From Desulfuromonas sp. (lineage in GTDB: Bacteria > Desulfobacterota > Desulfuromonadia > Desulfuromonadales > UBA2294), in the NCBI GenBank assembly GCA_002868925.1, contig PKTZ01000080.1:1-42006 (forward strand): a stretch of 42,006 nt of DNA, written 5' to 3'. Under the pieces are notes generated by a model. The model was not told the DNA's origin. It was given only the letters and a program-made list of their open reading frames with translations, and did no database searches. The translations under genes were made by a program, and so were the position numbers. Each line of letters starts with the position of its first letter. The stretch's first letter is position 1. Positions 33,944-41,887 of this stretch are shown here, piece by piece.

Positions 33944-36384
33944 CAGTTAGCAGAAATCTGTCGTCGCGGCAGAACGACCACCAGCAGCGCCAGCAAGTAA
34001 ACCATTTCGCCGAGCAGCAGGGTTATGGTGAATCCAAAATTCATTGCCAGCACTACCGCGATCAGTGCTCCCCAGACGCTGGTGGCGCTGTTGATCCCCC
34101 AACTCCAGGGGATGCCGTCCGGCGTCCGGTGCAGCAATTTCATTCCGACCGGCAACGGCATGCCGAGCAGCATCCCGAGCGGCGCCAGCAACAGCACAGA
34201 GACCAGGCAGCGCGTCACCAACGATGCCGTCATCGCCAGGTCGAGGATATGCGGCAACCCGAAAATATAAAGATTAGAGAGCAAAACCAGTGCCAACAGA
34301 ATCCGCGGCAGAGCCCGCTGTTCACGGCCGGAAGAGAGCCGTCCGGAGAGCAGGCTACCGAGCCCCGAAAAGATCAGCAGGGCACAGAGAATAACCGCCA
34401 GGGCGTAGATCGGCTGACCGAGAATAAGGATAAAGCGGCGCAGCAGTCCGATCTCGATCAACATGAAGCCGAGCCCGAGGCAACTGAAGTAGACGATACG
34501 GTGCAAGGCACCCTCTTCCCGTAGCGCCTGACGGCGCCAGATCAACAGCGGCAGCAACAGGAAAACGGCGACCGCAACCGTGACCACGAGCAGCAGGTTG
34601 CGCAGGGTCAGAAGCGCCCGATCCTCGAAGGAACTCTTCTCAGGAAAAGAGAAAAGCTTAATAAAGTCAGACGGTTTGAGCATGTAGTAAAAAAATGGAC
34701 GATCATCGGTGGTGGCACTCAGATCGAACGGCAGGGAATTGTGAAACGCTTCGCTGCCGCCGGAAGCGATGAGGCGATTAAACAGACCATCGCCGCCCCG
34801 TTCATCCGGCAGGTAGACGACGCGGAAGCCCTTGCTGCGCGCTTCCCGGCGCAGGGTTTCGACCTGCTCGGGACTAAATGGTGAGCGCTTGAGCATAACG
34901 TTGGCCAGACCCCGTTCCTTGATCACCGCCAGGTGAGCACCGGGGTCGGCAGCCCCCTCTTCCTCGAGCAATGCCAGAGCCAGAGAGACTAGGCGCAGGG
35001 TTTCACGTTCAAAAATAAAGCGGGAGATCGTCAGAATTCCGTCTTGTGACAGATGATCCCAGTAGTCCCGGAACGCCTCGAGGGTGTAGAGGTTGTTCTC
35101 CGACAGGGTAAAGGCACCGGCGGCCGGAGCGGTCCGCCCGAAAACGGCCGAAGCCTGGATTACGTCAAAACTCTCGGGAGAGCGTCGGACATAGTTGCGT
35201 CCTTCGTCGATGGCGAGTTTCACCTTCGGTCGGCGATAGAGCTTACCGGTGAAGGCGGCGAACTGGTCATTGACCGCCTCGGCGATCAGCGAGTTCATCT
35301 CGACCGCCCGCACCTCGGAGGCGCCCATCGCCAGCGCCACCAGCACATCCTTGCCGCCACCCGGCCCGATCACCAGCGACTTGGCCAGGGGATGAAACAG
35401 GTATGGCAGGGCGATGACGTTGCTCCGGAAAAAGTCATCGTAGCGGCCATCGCCGTCCCGGAACATGGTCGTGTAACCGGTATCGTCGACGACCATACCG
35501 AGCTGCTCCGGGATCGGTCCACGGTAATTGCGCGACAGGCCCCAGGCCTGCCCCATCTCCTGGCTCTGCGAAGGATAGACCGCGACCCGGGAGAAAGAGT
35601 TCCAGCCGCTCCAGAGCAGGTTCGGCTCGTAACGCCCCCGCACGAAGCGGATCTCTGCAAAACCGGTCGTCACATTGCCGATGGCTGCCGCCAGCAACAA
35701 TAGCCCCGCCACCATGATAAACAGACGTCTCCCCGGCGCCGGAGCGGGTGGATAGAAGAACAGCGCGGCGCCGAGTCCGAACAGGGCGATCGCCAGGATG
35801 GCGGTAATCCCGCCGAGCAGGTGCAGCAGTACGATGATCAACAGACAACCGATACCGGCTCCGAGCAGATCCCAGAAATAGAGGCGGTTGATATCGGCCA
35901 GGTAACGACCGAGCAGCAGCGCCAGCACCAGTCCGCTGAAGAAGAACGGCAAGGCGGTCACCAGGTAGAGGGCAAACAGGGCGGGCAACATCGACAGCGC
36001 CATCCCCTGCTCGTAGAACCCCTGCTTGAACGGCTGGTAAAACGGCTGGTGGAAGAACGAAAGGACCTTGAATCCGATTAAAGGCTGCAATCGGAAGAGT
36101 ACGAAAATGGCAAAGAAGAGCGCCACCGAAAGAGCGAACAGGACGCTGCAGCTCCCCGCAATCTGCCGGGTCCGTTCCGGTGGGAACCAGCCGGGTCGAA
36201 GGTAGACCAGCAGGGCGGCGCAGCCCATCCCGAACAGGGCGAGCGAGATCGCCATCGACGCAAAGTGGTACCACATCAGGACCGAGAAAATCCTGGTCAG
36301 GGCGATCTCGTACATCAGGGTGGCGAGGCAGAGAAGGAAGATGCCTCCGAAAAGCCGGCCGTCGGGGCGATCAATCGAGGGCAT
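33943..36384 (-). CDS. Integral membrane spermidine-synthase-like protein
   Basis: An 813-residue protein with about seven N-terminal membrane helices (about 10-235), a central SpeE-like Rossmann domain (about 290-590; VIGPGGGKDVLVALAMGASE, VEMN, a later TLSENNLYTLEAF) and about seven C-terminal helices (610-800). Soluble spermidine synthases are about 280 residues. Membrane-fused versions of this kind are widespread and uncharacterised, and the SAM or dcSAM substrate is not known. Overlaps both neighbours. Confidence 0.85.
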   Translation of the reverse strand: MPSIDRPDGRLFGGIFLLCLATLMYEIALTRIFSVLMWYHFASMAISLALFGMGCAALLVYLRPGWFPPERTRQIAGSCSVLFALSVALFFAIFVLFRLQPLIGFKVLSFFHQPFYQPFKQGFYEQGMALSMLPALFALYLVTALPFFFSGLVLALLLGRYLADINRLYFWDLLGAGIGCLLIIVLLHLLGGITAILAIALFGLGAALFFYPPAPAPGRRLFIMVAGLLLLAAAIGNVTTGFAEIRFVRGRYEPNLLWSGWNSFSRVAVYPSQSQEMGQAWGLSRNYRGPIPEQLGMVVDDTGYTTMFRDGDGRYDDFFRSNVIALPYLFHPLAKSLVIGPGGGKDVLVALAMGASEVRAVEMNSLIAEAVNDQFAAFTGKLYRRPKVKLAIDEGRNYVRRSPESFDVIQASAVFGRTAPAAGAFTLSENNLYTLEAFRDYWDHLSQDGILTISRFIFERETLRLVSLALALLEEEGAADPGAHLAVIKERGLANVMLKRSPFSPEQVETLRREARSKGFRVVYLPDERGGDGLFNRLIASGGSEAFHNSLPFDLSATTDDRPFFYYMLKPSDFIKLFSFPEKSSFEDRALLTLRNLLLVVTVAVAVFLLLPLLIWRRQALREEGALHRIVYFSCLGLGFMLIEIGLLRRFILILGQPIYALAVILCALLIFSGLGSLLSGRLSSGREQRALPRILLALVLLSNLYIFGLPHILDLAMTASLVTRCLVSVLLLAPLGMLLGMPLPVGMKLLHRTPDGIPWSWGINSATSVWGALIAVVLAMNFGFTITLLLGEMVYLLALLVVVLPRRQISAN

Positions 36385-38221
36385 GCGTTGCGCTCCCCGG
36401 CTTGACCAGTTTCAGGCCGTAGAGGTTGTGGTCACGGCTGCCGATGACAATTTGATCGGCATCGATCAACGGCGAACTCTGCACGGCGCCGTCGACCCGG
36501 AACTGGCTGACCACGGTGCCGCTCTGTTGACCGACCGCCGACAGGTTGCCGTCGTTGTCACCGAACAGGACCAGGCCGTCGGCAACGACCGGGGTCGAGT
36601 AGATCGGTCCGAAACCGGTCTGGCGCCAGGAGGTGCGGCCGTCTATTGCATCCAGTTTCCAGAGCGTTCCGGCGGCTGTCCCGACAAAAAGGGTGCCGTC
36701 GATATAAACCGCGCCCGCGTAGTAGGCAGATTCGTCGAGTTGCCGTTCCCAGCGCACGCTCCCGTCACGACTCAGACCGAAGACCGCACCGCTGCGCGTC
36801 AGCAGCACCGGACCGTGCGGAGTCACGGCCGGCGTAGAGAGCAGCGCATCACCGGTATCATACTGCCAGAGAAAGCGTCCCTCGAAATCGAGCGCGGTGA
36901 GGATACCGCCGCCGCTGGCGATATAGATCCGATCCCCATCGATGGCCGGAGCCGCCCTGAGCGGCAGCCCGGCATCGTATTGCCAGAGCCGCTGGCCGCT
37001 CGATGCGTCGAGGGCATAGAGGGTACCGTTCCAGGCCGGCAGCAACACCATGCCGGCGTTGACAACGATACCGCCCTGGCGGTGGTCGTCGGCCGGAGAC
37101 GGAGAAAAACTGAAGCGCCAGACATCGCTGCCGGTCGCCGGATCGATGGCGAACAGCTCACGCCCCCAGCTCTGCGCAAACAGGAGCTTGCCGTCGGTCG
37201 CCGGGGTCGCATCGATGACATCGCCGAGCGAGCGCGACCAGAGCTTCATGCCGGCCCGATCGAGGGCCGAGATCCGGCCGTCCCATGATGCGGCGATTAT
37301 CCTCTCGCCGACCGAGACCGGGTTCGCATCGATAAAACCGTCGGTAGCATAGCGCCAGGACTCTTCGAACCTCGCCACGATCCGTGGACCGGTCCGTTCC
37401 ACCCACTGCTCCGCCGGCTCGACGAACACTTCACCGATATGCGGATCGACCCGCCGGTCATGAATCCGGCCGCGGATCGCTTCCGGGTCGGCACTCCCCC
37501 ACCAGTTCGACTTGAGATAAACCTCACCACTGAAGAAATCACCGAGGCGGATATTGTCAATGTTGTCGTGAATGTTGTTATGGTGGATCGACGACTCGCG
37601 ATCGGTTTCGAAAAGGAAGATACCGGAGCCGTTATTGCGGATGATGTTGCGACTGACCTCGACGGTCGCGTTGCGGAAATTGATCGCCTTGCCCTGGTTC
37701 TGCTCGAACAGGTTGTTGCGGAAGATGAAGCTCGCTTCGCCCAGGCGACAGCCGTCGATGTTGTTACGGACGATGCTGTCCTCCATCAGCCCGCGGGTAA
37801 AATGGGCATGCAGGGTGTAGGCGGAGTCGCGGATCTCGCAATACCGGAAATGGACCTCTTTTGAGAAATCGACCCGGATTTCGAGCCAGTCTCCCGGCTT
37901 CGGCTCCAACTCGGCACTGCGAAACCGGATCGGCAGCTCGCGGGTCCCGGTCGCCTCCAATTCCCCTTCGATGACCAGGGTCCCGTCACCGAGCCCATCT
38001 TTGTCACGGTCATGCCGGATAAAAGAGATATCGCTGCCTGGCATGATGGTCAGGGTCGCTCCCTTGGCGACCTTGACCGAACCAGCGATGACGATCTCAC
38101 CTTCCCAGACGGTGTCGACCGCGATGTGGGCATCGCTCAACCGTAATGGTCGGCCGGCACCGAACGGGCTGCAACCGATCAACATTACTGTCATTATGGT
38201 AAAAAGAATAAAGCGGAACAT
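36371..38221 (-). CDS. Lipoprotein: beta-helix fused to PQQ-type beta-propeller
   Basis: A 616-residue protein; lipobox LIGC at Cys17. Residues about 30-260 are a beta-solenoid (NNIDGCRLGEASFIFRNNLF, NIIRNNGSGIFLFE, SNWWGSADPEAIRG), with DRDKDGLGDG near residue 70. Residues about 290-605 are WD/PQQ-like propeller blades (DGRISALDRAGMKLWSR, GTLYALDASSGQRLWQY, GTLWKLDAIDGRTSW), as in BamB. First gene of the operon. No strong ribosome-binding site is visible. Confidence 0.87.
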   Translation of the reverse strand: MFRFILFTIMTVMLIGCSPFGAGRPLRLSDAHIAVDTVWEGEIVIAGSVKVAKGATLTIMPGSDISFIRHDRDKDGLGDGTLVIEGELEATGTRELPIRFRSAELEPKPGDWLEIRVDFSKEVHFRYCEIRDSAYTLHAHFTRGLMEDSIVRNNIDGCRLGEASFIFRNNLFEQNQGKAINFRNATVEVSRNIIRNNGSGIFLFETDRESSIHHNNIHDNIDNIRLGDFFSGEVYLKSNWWGSADPEAIRGRIHDRRVDPHIGEVFVEPAEQWVERTGPRIVARFEESWRYATDGFIDANPVSVGERIIAASWDGRISALDRAGMKLWSRSLGDVIDATPATDGKLLFAQSWGRELFAIDPATGSDVWRFSFSPSPADDHRQGGIVVNAGMVLLPAWNGTLYALDASSGQRLWQYDAGLPLRAAPAIDGDRIYIASGGGILTALDFEGRFLWQYDTGDALLSTPAVTPHGPVLLTRSGAVFGLSRDGSVRWERQLDESAYYAGAVYIDGTLFVGTAAGTLWKLDAIDGRTSWRQTGFGPIYSTPVVADGLVLFGDNDGNLSAVGQQSGTVVSQFRVDGAVQSSPLIDADQIVIGSRDHNLYGLKLVKPGSATHALD

Positions 38222-38322
38222 GGCGGATTATCATAGCACGTTCCGTTCCAAGGACGAATCTTAAGAACAAGTTTCCGGGGATTGCCGAAAAGCCGATCAG
38301 GGGAGGCGAAAGCAACAGAAAA

Positions 38323-38342
38323 GTGCCGGGAAAATCCCGACC
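38323..38342 (-). terminator. Weak hairpin after the 18-residue ORF
   Basis: On the minus strand GTCGGGA-TTT-TCCCGGC (38341-38325), followed by ACTTTTCTG. The T tract is broken, so termination may be partial. It separates the short peptide ORF from the first gene of the beta-helix operon. The rest of 38222-38330 shows no feature I can support. Confidence 0.4.
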
Positions 38343-38377
38343 CTCTTACTGTCAATCCAATTGTGTCTTACTCGTTT

Positions 38378-38434
38378 TTAGCAGGGGTGAACGTTACCGC
38401 TGCCAACCACTTTCGGCTTCATGTACTTTTTCAT
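38378..38434 (-). CDS. 18-residue peptide, possible RiPP-like precursor
   Basis: A short ORF encodes MKKYMKPKVVGSGNVHPC. AAAGGAG (38447-38441) lies 6 nt before the ATG, the strongest SD in this gap, and a stop (TAA) follows immediately. Y4, P7, V9 and G13 fit YxxPx(L/V)xxxG, a leader motif bound by PqqD-like RRE domains in lasso-peptide systems. Cys at the C-terminus would be the modifiable residue. No modifying enzyme is in the window, and the core would be tiny, so the role is speculative. It lies between the VCBS gene and the beta-helix operon. Confidence 0.45.
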   Translation of the reverse strand: MKKYMKPKVVGSGNVHPC

Positions 38435-38477
38435 AACATGCTCCTTTGGTTATAACGCTAGAGAACTGTTCCTATGT

Positions 38478-39905
38478 TTATTGACTGATCGTAATTATCT
38501 TACCGGTATCGGCCTTGACCGACTTGCTGCTGCCATCGGCAAAGACGACCGTTACATCATAGCTACCCGCCTGCAGTCCGAAATGCGCGACATTGGGTGA
38601 CTGGGCACAGAAGCCGTCGGCCGACTTGATTTCACGAACTGCAAGAGCCTTGCCGTTCTGACTGACCGAAACCTTGGCACCGTAACCGCTCCCCTTGCCG
38701 GCAACCTTCACCTTCAGGTAGTTGCCATCGTTCTGCTGGTTCAGGTAGAGCTTGTTCGGAGCACCCCAGTTGACCACGTAGAGATCGAGGTCGCCGTCGT
38801 TGTCAACATCGGCGAAGGCGGTCCCCTTGGTACGCACGGTCGAGCACTGCAGGACCGGCTGGGCATCGGCGACATTCTTGAAGCTGCCGGCGCCGTCGTT
38901 GACGTAGAGCTGGTTGGCCAGCTTGCAGTCACCCTCGTAAAGGTCGAGGTCGCCGTCATTATCGATATCGCCGAAGGTCGGGCCCTTGCCCCAGCCCTCA
39001 TGGGCACCGGCAATCTGGGCAGTCGCCTCGGTGAAGGTCCCGTTGCCGTTGTTCAGGTAAAGATTGTTTTTACCGACATAGTTGGAGACGAAGAGATCTT
39101 GATCGCCATCGCTGTCGATATCGGCAAAGGAGGCTCCGAGGCCCCAGTTGCCGTCAGCAACACCCGCTTCACGGCCGACATCGCTGAAGGTGCCGTCGCC
39201 GTTGTTGCGATAAAGCTTGTTCGCCTCACCGACCGGGTAGCGACCGTTGACGACGTAAAGGTCGACGTCGCCGTCGTTGTCGATATCAGACCAGACGCCC
39301 ATCCAGCTCCAGGAGCGATCGCCGACACCGGCAGCATCGGTCACGTCGCTGAAGGTGCCGTCGCCGTTGTTGCGATAAAGGACGTTCTTGGCGCCGACGC
39401 CGTAGTTGGCGCAGTAGATGTCGAGGTTGCCGTCATTGTCATAGTCAGCGAACGAGGCGGCGTAGGTGAAGGCCTTCAGCCCGACTCCCGCTTCTGCGGT
39501 AACGTCGGTGAAGGTTCCGTCGCCGTTTCCTTTGAACAGACGGTTAGCTTCGATCTCGTGACGACCGCCGGTCGCGATGTAGAGGTCGGCGTTGCCATCG
39601 TTGTTGTAATCACCAAAGACGCTCCCCATGGCGAAACCGGGGTAATCAACACCGGCACCGGCAGTATCGGTGATATCCTCGAAACGACCGTTGCCGTTGT
39701 TCAGGAAAAGCTTGTTGGCCCCACCCTTGTTGGAAACATAGAGATCGACCAACCCGTCATTATTGACATCGGCGAAGGCAACACCTTTACCGAGGCCATC
39801 GTCGGCAACGCCGGCCGCATCGGATACGTCGGCGAAGTTGGCGGCGTAAGCCGAACCGGCCAACAGGGCCAACCCCAGACCCAGAGATAAAATCTTCTTG
39901 AACAT
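38478..39905 (-). CDS. Secreted VCBS/FG-GAP repeat protein with ASPIC/UnbV C-terminus
   Basis: A 475-residue protein with a signal peptide (FKKILSLGLGLALLAGSAYA), seven repeats each with a calcium-loop motif (DVNNDGLVD, DYNNDGNAD, DYDNDGNLD, DIDNDGDVD, DIDSDGDQD, DIDNDGDLD, DVDNDGDLD), likely an integrin-alpha-like propeller, and a C-terminal ASPIC/UnbV-like domain (NYLKVKVAGKGSGYGAKVSV). ATG 39905, with AAGGAG 7 nt upstream. The frame is open to 40028 without a site. Likely a surface or periplasmic adhesin-type protein; ligand unknown. Confidence 0.9.
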   Translation of the reverse strand: MFKKILSLGLGLALLAGSAYAANFADVSDAAGVADDGLGKGVAFADVNNDGLVDLYVSNKGGANKLFLNNGNGRFEDITDTAGAGVDYPGFAMGSVFGDYNNDGNADLYIATGGRHEIEANRLFKGNGDGTFTDVTAEAGVGLKAFTYAASFADYDNDGNLDIYCANYGVGAKNVLYRNNGDGTFSDVTDAAGVGDRSWSWMGVWSDIDNDGDVDLYVVNGRYPVGEANKLYRNNGDGTFSDVGREAGVADGNWGLGASFADIDSDGDQDLFVSNYVGKNNLYLNNGNGTFTEATAQIAGAHEGWGKGPTFGDIDNDGDLDLYEGDCKLANQLYVNDGAGSFKNVADAQPVLQCSTVRTKGTAFADVDNDGDLDLYVVNWGAPNKLYLNQQNDGNYLKVKVAGKGSGYGAKVSVSQNGKALAVREIKSADGFCAQSPNVAHFGLQAGSYDVTVVFADGSSKSVKADTGKIITISQ

Positions 39906-40146
39906 ACAGATTCTCCTTTTCACCAGTTCAAACCTGATGTAGAGCGAAATGGCGACACTGTCCAAATAAAAGTATCTAGATAACAAACCAACTTTATAAA
40001 ATTTACCAGACCCCTGCAACAAGTACAAGTATCTGTAATATATTACGATACATGCATTATGAATTTATTTCAACAGTTCAGGCCAATGACCCGAACCACA
40101 TATTAAAAAAAATTATTCATGCAAAAATGGGGCCGACACATTTCTG

Positions 40147-40178
40147 GCAAAAAGCCGTCACCTGTCTTTCCGTGACGG
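40147..40178 (-). terminator. Intrinsic terminator after the permease gene
   Basis: CCGTCAC/GTGACGG stem (40155-40161 with 40172-40178) followed on the minus strand by CTTTTTGCC. It ends the FmdE-permease transcript 12 nt after the stop. The remaining gap, 39906-40146, presumably holds the VCBS gene promoter, but no clear -35/-10 pair is seen. Confidence 0.75.
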
Positions 40179-40189
40179 GCAAAACTCCA

Positions 40190-41143
40190 TCAGAACAGTG
40201 ACTGACCAACCAGACCGACAAGCATCGCCAATCCGAGCACCACTCCAAGAAAAACGAGGACCACCCTTTTTTTGAACATGCCACCCAGAGCGATCATCGC
40301 CGGCAGGCTCGAAACCGGCCCGGCCAACAGGAACGTCAAACCGGCGCCCGGGTCGATGCCGCGCTGCAGCAGACCGGCCAGAACCGGGATCGCCGGGATC
40401 TGGTTCAGCGGCAGCGGCAAACCGATCAGCGCCGCCATGACGATCGAAACAATATCGTTACGGCCGACCAGAACGGTGACCCATGCCATCGGCACCAGGG
40501 TCACGATGATCGCCTCGATAACGATCGCCAACAACAGGAACTTGCCGACGAAAAGAGCGGCATCAAGGCTGCGATCGAAGATGAATCGGAGCTGGCTCTT
40601 GCGCGGGATGATCTGCATCCGCTTGACGTGGATGCCGGCTTGGGCACCAATCTCCGCCGCCGGCGCCAGATTGCCCTCATCAGTATAAACCGGCTTGAGC
40701 AACAACAGGTCGCCGGCAAGATACCCTTGCAGGATCAGGAGCTGCGTCACAACGCCAGTACCGATACCGATCACGCCGGCACCGACCAGCTTCCAGATCG
40801 CCCAGTCGGCCCCGAGGCCGCGCCAGGTCAGCAAAAAGGCATCCGGCCCCATCACCGGCGAGGTCGCCAGCAGCGCCAGCAGCGGCGGCAGCGGCGTGCC
40901 GACCATCGCCAGCGAGATGGCGACCGGGAGGATGCCGCAAGCGCAGAGCGGCGAAACCATACCGACCCCGGTCGCGATAAAGATTCCGGCCATGCCGGCC
41001 CGGTTGACCGCATCGCGGATCTTGAGATCGAGCTTATAGCCCTTGATCAAACCGACCAGCAGCACCGAGAGCAGGAAGAACCACCACATGCGGGTGACCT
41101 CCTCCCAGACTACGCCGGCGATTTGAATCAGCACCTCGCTCAC
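40190..41143 (-). CDS. Permease of the YraQ/ArsP (DUF318) family
   Basis: A 317-residue protein with about eight helices and the family signature SPLCACGILPVAISL (Cys-x-Cys-Gly near residue 67), followed by a mirrored second half. Members include ArsP, exporting trivalent organoarsenicals, and many unassigned permeases. It starts with GTG 41143 overlapping the FmdE stop (GTGA). Pairing with FmdE suggests a metal or metalloid substrate, unproven. Confidence 0.87.
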   Translation of the reverse strand: MSEVLIQIAGVVWEEVTRMWWFFLLSVLLVGLIKGYKLDLKIRDAVNRAGMAGIFIATGVGMVSPLCACGILPVAISLAMVGTPLPPLLALLATSPVMGPDAFLLTWRGLGADWAIWKLVGAGVIGIGTGVVTQLLILQGYLAGDLLLLKPVYTDEGNLAPAAEIGAQAGIHVKRMQIIPRKSQLRFIFDRSLDAALFVGKFLLLAIVIEAIIVTLVPMAWVTVLVGRNDIVSIVMAALIGLPLPLNQIPAIPVLAGLLQRGIDPGAGLTFLLAGPVSSLPAMIALGGMFKKRVVLVFLGVVLGLAMLVGLVGQSLF

Positions 41144-41622
41144 AGCGCCCCCTTGCCGACCCGTATAGTCAATAGATCTTCATCAGGCGCCTGCCAGAGC
41201 GCCGGCAGGATACGATCGAGGGCGAGTTCCTTTTGCTGCTCACGCTCCGAACGTTCCTGGTCAGACAAGGACTCCCACCCTTTTTCCAGCTCGTTACTCA
41301 AGTAGCGATACTCACCGGCGATCTGCATGGCGTTGTCACTCAGCCCGACTTCGACGACCTCACCGGATGAAAAGAAGATTTCGAGCACGTGCCGCCCTTC
41401 GGTGGTCACTTTCAGGCTCCCATTTTCCTCGCTGCACCCGGTAGTCAGGGCGATGCCGTCGAGGGCGCAGGTCCGGTTATGGTAGACGGCGGTCAACTCT
41501 GCGTCCGGCGACGAAAGTGCTGCCAGCGCTGCCAATCCGAGCCGACCACCGAGGGTACTCATCGGACAGCGGTGACCGTGCCGTGCGTAAATCCGGGCGA
41601 ATATTTCGGGTGCTTCGATCAT
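41140..41622 (-). CDS. FmdE/FwdE family protein
   Basis: A 160-residue protein with the FmdE pattern HGHRCPMSTLGGRLGLAA, then CALDGI and TTGCS, giving the conserved His and Cys residues that can bind metal. In methanogens FmdE is encoded with the molybdenum formylmethanofuran dehydrogenase; stand-alone versions in bacteria are of unknown role. It lacks the C-terminal zinc-finger of longer FmdE proteins. Operon with the permease. Confidence 0.87.
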   Translation of the reverse strand: MIEAPEIFARIYARHGHRCPMSTLGGRLGLAALAALSSPDAELTAVYHNRTCALDGIALTTGCSEENGSLKVTTEGRHVLEIFFSSGEVVEVGLSDNAMQIAGEYRYLSNELEKGWESLSDQERSEREQQKELALDRILPALWQAPDEDLLTIRVGKGAL

Positions 41623-41634
41623 CTATTAACCGTT

Positions 41635-41700
41635 AACCACGAAGGGCACGAAGAAAAACTTTAAATCTTTGCCTCACGCAAAGCCGCGAAGTCGCGAAGA
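41635..41700. repeat. Intergenic CACGAAG-type dispersed repeats
   Basis: AACCACGAAGGGCACGAAG and ACGCAAAGCCGCGAAGTCGCGAAG are short tandem-like elements of a type often seen between genes in this lineage. They do not code. The stretch 41701-41765 shows nothing I can identify. Confidence 0.45.
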
Positions 41701-41765
41701 AAAGCAAGGCTAGTTGAATACCAAATCAAGAAAATTTCAAAACCTTCAACCTTGCACAATGGTTA

Positions 41766-41887
41766 AGGAGCGAGGAGTTTTGCACTCAATCAAGGCGGGC
41801 GGTTGAGCCGCGCGGAGGCGTAGCAGAGCTACGTCGCACAAGCGGATCAGCCAACCAACGCCGAGTGAGGGCAAAAGAACCGCTCCT
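41766..41887. repeat. 122-nt imperfect inverted-repeat element
   Basis: Arms pair in register: AGGAGCG/CGCTCCT (41766-41772 with 41881-41887), TTTTGC/GCAAAA, ACTC/GAGT, GGCG/CGCC, GGTTG/CAACC, CCGC/GCGG and an apical GTAGC/GCTAC. Its right edge overlaps the stop codon of the AAA ATPase gene. It is either a structured RNA, such as a terminator or processed 3' element, or a mobile palindrome. No T tract is present. Confidence 0.6.

Noticed and set aside
38478-39905. Regular repeats in the VCBS gene as a CRISPR array
   Set aside because: The repeats encode a protein calcium-loop repeat in frame, have variable length and contain no unique spacers. No CRISPR array or cas gene was seen anywhere in the window.
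41665-41700. ACGCAAAGCC as a second GEMM riboswitch
   Set aside because: The string resembles the GEMM core, but there is no P1b hairpin, no GGTAGC partner and no gene downstream in the right orientation; it is part of dispersed CGAAG repeats.
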